This document shows, piece after piece, positions 59,032 through 64,000 of a stretch of 64,000 nucleotides of DNA. The stretch's first letter is position 1. Each line of letters starts with the position of its first letter. This stretch comes from Streptomyces sp. TBY4 (GTDB lineage: Bacteria; Actinomycetota; Actinomycetes; Streptomycetales; Streptomycetaceae): NCBI RefSeq assembly GCF_024213195.1, contig NZ_JANAVF010000012.1:124001-188000 (forward strand). The letters are read 5' to 3'. The notes beneath the pieces were generated by a model. That model was not told where the DNA came from. It saw only the letters and a list, made by a program, of their open reading frames with translations, and searched no databases. A program made the translations under genes and the position numbers.

Positions 59032-59640
59032 ATGACCGACCCAGTGACCCTGACCGGTGGCGAGGGCACGATCGGCGAGTTCGACGAGAAGCGCGCCGAG
59101 GCGGCGGTCCGCGAGCTCCTGATCGCGGTCGGCGAGGACCCGGACCGCGAGGGGCTGCGGGAGACGCCGGCGCGTGTGGCACGGGCGTACCGGGAGATCC
59201 TGGGCGGCCTGTGGCAGAAGCCGGAGGACGTCCTGACGACGGTGTTCGACCTCGGCCACGACGAGATGGTCCTGGTGAAGGACATCGAGATCGTTTCCCT
59301 GTGTGAACACCACCTCCTGCCCTTCCACGGTGTCGCCCACGTGGGCTACATCCCGGCGGAGAACGGCAAGATCACCGGCCTGTCGAAGCTGGCGCGCCTC
59401 GTGGACGTCTTCGCCCGCCGCCCGCAGGTGCAGGAACGTCTCACGACGCAGATAGCCGACTCCCTCATGGAGATCCTCGACGCTCGCGGCGCCATCGTGG
59501 TGATCGAAGCGGAGCACATGTGCATGTCGGTCCGCGGCATCCGCAAGCCGGGCGCCAAGACCACCACGTCCGCGGTCCGCGGCCAGCTCCGCGCCACGGC
59601 CACCCGGGCCGAGGCGATGAGCCTCATCCTGGCGCGCTAG
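59032..59640 (+). CDS. folE: GTP cyclohydrolase I
   Basis: A 202-aa enzyme catalysing the first step of folate synthesis, GTP to dihydroneopterin triphosphate. Zinc ligands lie in SLCEHHLLPFHG and in AEHMCMSVRGIRKPG; the signature GYIPAENGKITGLSKLAR is intact. ATG at 59032 with GAGGAAGAG upstream. It is separated from the other fol genes by an intein-like gene and DUF3180. Confidence 0.97.
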   Translation: MTDPVTLTGGEGTIGEFDEKRAEAAVRELLIAVGEDPDREGLRETPARVARAYREILGGLWQKPEDVLTTVFDLGHDEMVLVKDIEIVSLCEHHLLPFHGVAHVGYIPAENGKITGLSKLARLVDVFARRPQVQERLTTQIADSLMEILDARGAIVVIEAEHMCMSVRGIRKPGAKTTTSAVRGQLRATATRAEAMSLILAR

Positions 59641-59664
59641 CCGGATTGTCAGTGCTGCACGCTA

Positions 59665-59698
59665 CGGTCCCCCTCCACGACTTCGCGGAGGGGGACCG
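59665..59698 (+). promoter_or_regulatory. 12-bp hairpin ending at the start codon of the Hint gene
   Basis: CGGTCCCCCTCC (59665-59676) and GGAGGGGGACCG (59687-59698) are perfect complements around a 10-base loop. The right arm is the ribosome-binding site of the next gene, whose ATG follows at once. It can act as the folE terminator, as a translation lock, or both. Confidence 0.65.
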
Positions 59699-60694
59699 AT
59701 GCTTTGGGGTCTACCGAGCAGGCAGACGGTCAATGCGGTGGGTGGACGACTTCGCGCCTGCGATGTCCGACCGGGAACCCGGCTCTGGACGCTCCGGGAC
59801 GGACGCACCGAGCAGACCGAGGTCGTCGACGTGGTCGTGGCCCGCACGCGCACCCTCGTCGACGTGAGCACGGACCACGCGACCTTCGCCGTCACTCCGG
59901 ACCAGCTTCTCCGGACGCCCGATGGCTGGACGCACGCACGTGATGCCGTCGGGACCGTGGTGGCTTGGGCCCACGCGCGCAAGCTGCGCCGAGAGCGCCT
60001 TTCGATCCGGCCCGGGTACCAGCTCGGCTATCTGATCGGGGCGACGTGCTCCGACGGCACGGTGGGCAAGAACTACGTGTCCCTGGTGGTCAACGACGAG
60101 GGGTTCGCCGAGAGGTACGCGCGGTCCCTGACCGGTGCAACGGGTCTTCCCGCACGGCTGGAAGCCGTGACAAGGCCTTCCGGGTACCTCGGGCGTGATC
60201 TACCCGGCTTCCGGGTCCGTGTGGTCTCCTCGTACCTCGCCGACCTCCTGCGCCAGTACACGGGCGGCGACGCCCACCACATGCGCCAGCGGTTCCCGCG
60301 GGTGGTGCTCCGAGACGAGGAGACCTTCCGCGGATTCCTCGACGGCTACGCGGACGGCGACGGGTACAGGATCACTCGGTGGCCTGCGAGAGTCCTCGTC
60401 AGCTCGAACGTTCCGTTCCTAGCCGACATCGCGGAGATCATCGGGGCGCGGTTCACGCCGCGCACCGATGGCTTGTCATCGCACCTCGTGGTCGCGGACA
60501 GCTGGCCGGCACGCGGCACGTTCCGGACGGAAGAGCACGACATTGAGCTCGATGAGTCGGGCTGGGTGGACGTCAGCGCGGTCACGCCCCGGGAGCCGAG
60601 CACCAAGCCCTCCACGCTGTACGGGTTCCGGGTGGCTCCGCACCCGGACTTCCTGGTGAACGGGCATCTTGTCCGGATGCCTTGGGAGGTCTAG
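59699..60694 (+). CDS. Free-standing Hint (intein-like) protein with LAGLIDADG endonuclease domain
   Basis: A 331-aa protein. The N-terminal part resembles an intein N-block (LPSRQTVNAVGG...DVRPGTRLWTL) and a B-block with TDHATFAVTPDQLL. Two LAGLIDADG helices follow: LGYLIGATCSDGTVG (about residue 105) and FRGFLDGYADGDGY (about 210). The end HPDFLVNGHLVRMPWEV looks like a Hint C-block. No Cys/Ser starts the N-block and no terminal His-Asn is present, and it does not interrupt a host gene, so splicing is unlikely. It may be a domesticated intein or a homing endonuclease. The first Asp/Glu of each LAGLIDADG motif should be checked for activity. Confidence 0.8.
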   Translation: MLWGLPSRQTVNAVGGRLRACDVRPGTRLWTLRDGRTEQTEVVDVVVARTRTLVDVSTDHATFAVTPDQLLRTPDGWTHARDAVGTVVAWAHARKLRRERLSIRPGYQLGYLIGATCSDGTVGKNYVSLVVNDEGFAERYARSLTGATGLPARLEAVTRPSGYLGRDLPGFRVRVVSSYLADLLRQYTGGDAHHMRQRFPRVVLRDEETFRGFLDGYADGDGYRITRWPARVLVSSNVPFLADIAEIIGARFTPRTDGLSSHLVVADSWPARGTFRTEEHDIELDESGWVDVSAVTPREPSTKPSTLYGFRVAPHPDFLVNGHLVRMPWEV

Positions 60695-61176
60695 GCGGCG
60701 GCGGTGGCCTTGCCCGGGTCCTCGTCGTCCGGGAGTTTGAGGACGTGTTCCAGGAAGAGGGCTGCTGCGACGACGGCTGCGCCCGCCAGGACCGAGAAGG
60801 CGGCGTACCAGGTCTGGTCGCGGCGGGCGGGGACGTCCAGGGCGGTGGTGAGGAGGAAGACTCCTACGCCGCCGTAGGCGCCCGCGACCAGGGCCGCCAC
60901 CAGGGCGCTGGCCTGGCCGAAGACCACCGCGCGGGCCGCCATCAGCGGCTCCACGCCCTTGGCGCCGGGTACGCGCTCGCGCTGGGCCTTCAGGCGGGAG
61001 CGCAGCGACAGGGTCGTCGCCAGCAGGACCACCGCGATGGCGCCGAGCACGATGGGGGCGGCGAGCGGGACGCCGGGGAGGCTGCCGTAGGCGTTCCACA
61101 GCCGGGCTCCGGCCCAGGACAGCACCGCGGCGATCGCGAAAATGCCCGCCAGGACCGCCGGCCTCAGTTGCTTCAC
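60691..61176 (-). CDS. DUF3180 membrane protein
   Basis: A 161-aa protein with four helices (LAGIFAIAAVLSWAGARLW; PIVLGAIAVVLLATTLSL; QASALVAALVAGAYGGVGVF; FSVLAGAAVVAAALFLEHV). The family regularly follows folK in actinobacteria; function unknown. GTG start behind GGGAGAGG. Its stop codon and that of the convergent Hint gene overlap in CTAG. Confidence 0.9.
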   Translation of the reverse strand: MKQLRPAVLAGIFAIAAVLSWAGARLWNAYGSLPGVPLAAPIVLGAIAVVLLATTLSLRSRLKAQRERVPGAKGVEPLMAARAVVFGQASALVAALVAGAYGGVGVFLLTTALDVPARRDQTWYAAFSVLAGAAVVAAALFLEHVLKLPDDEDPGKATAAA

Positions 61177-61254
61177 GTGCGCGCCTCTCCCGCTCTCCGT
61201 GCGTGCGTACCCGGTGATCCTAAGTGTTCGGAGTCCCCGCCCCGCGGGCGCGGC

Positions 61255-61863
61255 TCACTCGGGGAGGCGCAGTTCCAGGTCGGTGCGCTGGGTGAGCCCG
61301 GTGAGGCCGACGGCCGACAGGAGCGCGGCGACGGGCCCGTGGCCCGGGATCTGCGCTTCGGGGTCGATGTCGTGCCAGGGGGCCAGCACGAAGGCGCGCT
61401 GGTGGGCGCGCGGGTGCGGGAGGGTGAGGACGGGGTCGGCGGAGACCACGTCGGCGTAGGCGATGATGTCGACGTCGATCGTGCGGGGGCCCCAGCGCTC
61501 CTCGCGGACGCGGTCGAAGGCCTCCTCGATGGCGTGGCCGCGTTCCAGCAGGGAGCTGGGGGGCAGGGTGGTCTTCACCGAGATGACGGCGTTGAGGTAC
61601 GAGGGCTGCGAGCCCGGGTCCACGCCCCAGGGCTCCGTCTCGTAGACGGGGGAGACGGCCTTGACCCGCAGGCCCGGGGTGTCGCCGAGGGCGTCGATGG
61701 CGCCCTGGAGGGTCTCCAGCCGGTTGCCCAGGTTCGCGCCGAGCGCGACGACGGCCCACTTGGGGTTGGACAGGGTGACGTCCGCCGCGTCGACGGCTTC
61801 GACCACGGAGGCGGGTACCGGCTGGACGGTGGGGTCGCTCTGGGCGTTCATTCCGTTGTTCAC
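61255..61863 (-). CDS. folK: 2-amino-4-hydroxy-6-hydroxymethyldihydropteridine pyrophosphokinase
   Basis: A 202-aa HPPK that activates the pterin with pyrophosphate from ATP. Motifs are ALGANLGNRLETLQ, YETEPWGV, and RWGPRTIDVDIIAY with the metal-binding Asp pair. The GTG at 61863 overlaps the folB stop as GTGA; ATG at 61851 is an alternative. Confidence 0.96.
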   Translation of the reverse strand: MNNGMNAQSDPTVQPVPASVVEAVDAADVTLSNPKWAVVALGANLGNRLETLQGAIDALGDTPGLRVKAVSPVYETEPWGVDPGSQPSYLNAVISVKTTLPPSSLLERGHAIEEAFDRVREERWGPRTIDVDIIAYADVVSADPVLTLPHPRAHQRAFVLAPWHDIDPEAQIPGHGPVAALLSAVGLTGLTQRTDLELRLPE

Positions 61864-62222
61864 GCGCGGCTCCGTGTGATCGTGATGGTCACGTCGTCGA
61901 AGGGGACGGTGATCGGGGCGTCCGGTTTGTGGACGACGACCTCCACCTGGGCGACCGCCTCGTGCTTGAGGCACTGCTGGGCGATCCGCTCGGCGAGGGT
62001 CTCGATCAGGTCCACGGGCTCGCCCTGGACCACATCGACGACCTCCTCCGCGACTACCCCGTAGTGCACGGTCTTAGCCAGGTCGTCGCCGGCCGCCGCG
62101 GGACGGGTGTCGAGGTGGAGCACCAGGTCGACGATGAAGGTCTGGCCTTCCTCGCGTTCCCGGGGGAAGACGCCGTGGTGCCCGCGAGCCTTGAGGCCGC
62201 GCAGTGCGACACGATCCACGCG
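61860..62222 (-). CDS. folB: Dihydroneopterin aldolase
   Basis: A 120-aa enzyme that cleaves dihydroneopterin to the hydroxymethyl-pterin. Visible are RGLKARGHHGVFPREREEGQ, the YGVVAEEV block and VHKPDAPI with the conserved Lys. GTG at 62222 is preferred (GCAGGAG 8 bases upstream, family start DRVALRGLKA). Confidence 0.95.
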   Translation of the reverse strand, partial: RVDRVALRGLKARGHHGVFPREREEGQTFIVDLVLHLDTRPAAAGDDLAKTVHYGVVAEEVVDVVQGEPVDLIETLAERIAQQCLKHEAVAQVEVVVHKPDAPITVPFDDVTITITRSRA

Positions 62223-62372
62223 AATCACTCCTGCTTTTCGTAGGTGCTTCCGGTCCGGGACTCCCCGGATCCATGGCCTACGCCGAGTGCGGTCGGCGTC
62301 GTCCATCTTCGAATTTACCTGCGAATTTACTCGCGAATTACTCAGGACCCCGACAGCACCCCGGCCGAAGGC

Positions 62373-62816
62373 CTACGAAGGCTCCTCCTCGTCGTCCTCG
62401 TCGGAGTCCGTGAGCACGGGAGATCCGTGGTGCGACCACAGCCGCCAGCCCTCCGGTGTGCGTCGGAACACATTGGTGGCGACGACGAGCTGGCCGACGA
62501 GCGGGCCCAGCTCTCCGCCGTCCTCGGCGGGTCCGCCGCTGAGGATGTTCTCGGTGCAGGTGACCAGGGCGGTGTCGCCCATCACGGTGACCTTGGTGTC
62601 GGTGAGGAAGAACTGGATGTACTCGGTGTGCGACATGATCAGCGCGTAGGAGCGCAGCACTTCGCCGCGCCCCGACAGCACCGGCCAGCCCGGGTGCACG
62701 CAGGAGATCTCGTCCTCGAGCCAGAGCGCCGACAGCGTGTCGAAGTCCCCCTGCTCCATGGCCTCGTAGAAGGCCGTATTGATCTCTTCGACTGATTCGG
62801 TGTCGGTACGGCTCAC
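62373..62816 (-). CDS. Nuclear transport factor 2 (SnoaL-like) family protein
   Basis: A 147-aa small cone-fold protein (EEINTAFYEAMEQGDFDTLS, then GWPVLSGRGEVLRSYALI, GWRLWSHHGSPV). The acidic C-terminal tail is DSDEDDEEEPS. No enzyme activity can be assigned. Its GTG overlaps the folP stop as GTGA; it regularly sits between folP and folB in Streptomyces. Confidence 0.9.
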   Translation of the reverse strand: MSRTDTESVEEINTAFYEAMEQGDFDTLSALWLEDEISCVHPGWPVLSGRGEVLRSYALIMSHTEYIQFFLTDTKVTVMGDTALVTCTENILSGGPAEDGGELGPLVGQLVVATNVFRRTPEGWRLWSHHGSPVLTDSDEDDEEEPS

Positions 62817-63718
62817 CGTGCCCCTTCCCCGTGGCTACGAGTGGTGTGCAGTGCCCCTTCCACGGCGCGGGCCACCCGAACCGCGTCGGCGCTCGCCCGT
62901 ACCTCGTGGACCCGTACGGCCCAGGCGCCCCGGGAAGCCGCGATGGCGGTGACGGCGGCGGTGGCGGCGTCGCGCTCGCGGGCGGGCGGCGGGGAGGCGT
63001 CGTCGGCGCCGGCCAGCACCCGGCCGAGGAAACGCTTCCTCGAGGCGGCCACCAGCAGCGGGAAGCCCAGCGCGCGCAGCTCGGCGAGGTGGGCGACCAG
63101 GGCGAGGTCGTGCTCGGCGTTCTTGGCGAAGCCCAGACCCGGGTCGACGAGGAGCCGCTCGGGGGCGATGCCGCCGGTGACGACGGCGTCGATGCGGGTG
63201 CGGAGTTCGGCCGTGACCTCGGCGAGGACGTCACCGTAGACGGCGAGGCTGTTCATGCCGTCGCTGAAGCCGCGCCAGTGCATGACGACGAAGGGCACCT
63301 CGGCGGCGGCGACGGCCGGGATCATGCCGGGGTCGGCGAGGCCGCCGCTGACGTCGTTGACCAGGGTGGCGCCGGCCGCGACGGCCTGCGCGGCCACGGA
63401 GGCGCGCATGGTGTCGACGGAGACGACGACCCCTTCGGAGGCGAGGCCGCGGACGACGGGGACGACCCGGCGCAGCTCCTCCTCCTCGTCGACGCGGGAG
63501 GCGCCGGGGCGGGTGGACTCACCGCCGACGTCCACGAGGTCGGCTCCCTGGGCGACGAGGTCGAGGCCCCGCTTGACGGCCGCGGTGGTGTCGAACCAGC
63601 GGCCGCCGTCGGAGAAGGAGTCGGGGGTGACGTTGACGACGCCCATGACCGCGCAGCGGTCCCAGTCGGGGAGGCCTGTCACCAGGCCCCTGGGGGCGGG
63701 GCCGCTGTTCATGTTCAT
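62813..63718 (-). CDS. folP: Dihydropteroate synthase
   Basis: A 301-aa enzyme joining the pterin to p-aminobenzoate, the target of sulfonamides. Motifs are MGVVNVTPDSFSDGG, GADLVDVGGESTRPGAS, VNDVSGG, LLVDPGLGFAKN, and the SRKRFLGRV loop. Start ATG at 63718, or ATG at 63712 with better spacing from GGGAG. Confidence 0.97.
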   Translation of the reverse strand: MNMNSGPAPRGLVTGLPDWDRCAVMGVVNVTPDSFSDGGRWFDTTAAVKRGLDLVAQGADLVDVGGESTRPGASRVDEEEELRRVVPVVRGLASEGVVVSVDTMRASVAAQAVAAGATLVNDVSGGLADPGMIPAVAAAEVPFVVMHWRGFSDGMNSLAVYGDVLAEVTAELRTRIDAVVTGGIAPERLLVDPGLGFAKNAEHDLALVAHLAELRALGFPLLVAASRKRFLGRVLAGADDASPPPARERDAATAAVTAIAASRGAWAVRVHEVRASADAVRVARAVEGALHTTRSHGEGAR

Positions 63719-63783
63719 GTCTCCCAGGGTAGGGCCCGTGTCCTCGGCCCCGCCCTGGCCGGCGGGTGCGGGGCCGGATCCGG

Positions 63784-64000
63784 CTAGGCGGCCCGTACCT
63801 CGCGTTCCGTCGCCTGGGTCGGGACGACCGCCGGGGCCTGCACGTGGCGGTGGGCGCAGGTGCGGACCGGCTTGGGGCGCCGGCGGCCGGCGAACAGGCG
63901 GGGCAGGGCCAGCGTGACGAAGCCTTCGGCCTGCATCGCGGCGAAGCCGATGCGGGGCAGGTCGCGGGTGGTGCGGAAGACCACGAAGCGGGGCTCCCAG
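63784..64000 (-). CDS. DUF2156/phosphatidylglycerol lysyltransferase-like protein, C-terminal part
   Basis: Only the last 71 codons are in the window (WEPRFVVFRTTRDLPRIGFA, then LTLALPRLF-type end). The PRFVVFRTTRDLPRIGFAAM stretch resembles the C-terminus of MprF/LysX-like proteins that transfer amino acids to phosphatidylglycerol, and such a gene follows folP in Streptomyces coelicolor as I recall. The start lies beyond the right edge. Confidence 0.7.
   Translation of the reverse strand, partial: WEPRFVVFRTTRDLPRIGFAAMQAEGFVTLALPRLFAGRRRPKPVRTCAHRHVQAPAVVPTQATEREVRAA

Noticed and set aside
59520..59867. Alternative frame suggesting the Hint protein starts inside folE
   Set aside because: The frame lacks the LAGLIDADG motifs; the ATG at 59699 has a good ribosome-binding site and is in frame with the conserved blocks.
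1..64000. CRISPR array
   Set aside because: No regularly spaced direct repeats were seen; the repeats found are intergenic elements, operators or coding low-complexity.

Overview
The window looks like a stretch of a Streptomyces (or close relative) chromosome. Codons strongly prefer G/C in the third position, GTG and TTG starts are common, and the families present are typical of the genus: TipA, DUF397 with an RsbW-like ATPase and an XRE/DUF5753 regulator, DUF2786 and DUF3180. The right half carries ppa, a class C carboxypeptidase, a zincin, tilS, hpt, ftsH, folE, folK, folB and folP in an order I recall from Streptomyces coelicolor.

Positions 1 to about 18270 are different. They form one end of an integrated genomic island that runs off the left edge. 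The right boundary is a copy of only the 3' half of a tRNA-Thr(CGT) gene (18228-18269). It starts at the anticodon loop, has no 5' half, and is followed by the tRNA's original terminator. Reading left from there, the island holds three blocks. Two DNA cytosine methyltransferase-fold proteins lie on the minus strand; one has the catalytic PCQ motif and the other has Arg in place of the catalytic Cys. A plus-strand operon encodes an XRE-HTH/GHKL ATPase, an unknown protein and a DUF6339-like protein. A long minus-strand operon encodes a 70-aa protein, a 1618-aa sacsin-type ATPase fused to an SF2 helicase, a UvrD-type helicase, a DrmA-like helicase and a DrmB-like protein cut by the window edge. 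Most genes within a block overlap by 4 bases. DrmA/DrmB plus a 5-cytosine methyltransferase recall class 2 DISARM phage defence, but the other components are not the standard DISARM set. I regard this as a composite or variant defence system and the main item of interest.

From 18276 to about 31000 there are small membrane and secreted proteins, an MFS exporter with an NADPH-dependent FMN reductase facing a TetR regulator across two palindromic operators, a serine hydrolase, a LemA/DUF2207 pair, a SulP transporter, a YihY protein and a GNAT acetyltransferase. From 31000 to 40900 come a SigE-type ECF sigma factor with a probable partner, a family A DNA polymerase, a DUF2786 protein, TatA, a FUSC transporter and a DUF397/ATPase/XRE regulatory trio that shares a 19-bp site.

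From 40900 to 51900 come an aldehyde dehydrogenase, a class B PBP2, a DinB protein, a PadR-controlled ABC exporter, TipA with its own characteristic promoter, DedA, a ThrE-type exporter and inorganic pyrophosphatase. The last 12 kb is the conserved ftsH-folate cluster. It is interrupted by a free-standing Hint/LAGLIDADG protein after folE, and ends in the C-terminus of a DUF2156 lysyltransferase-like gene at the right edge.
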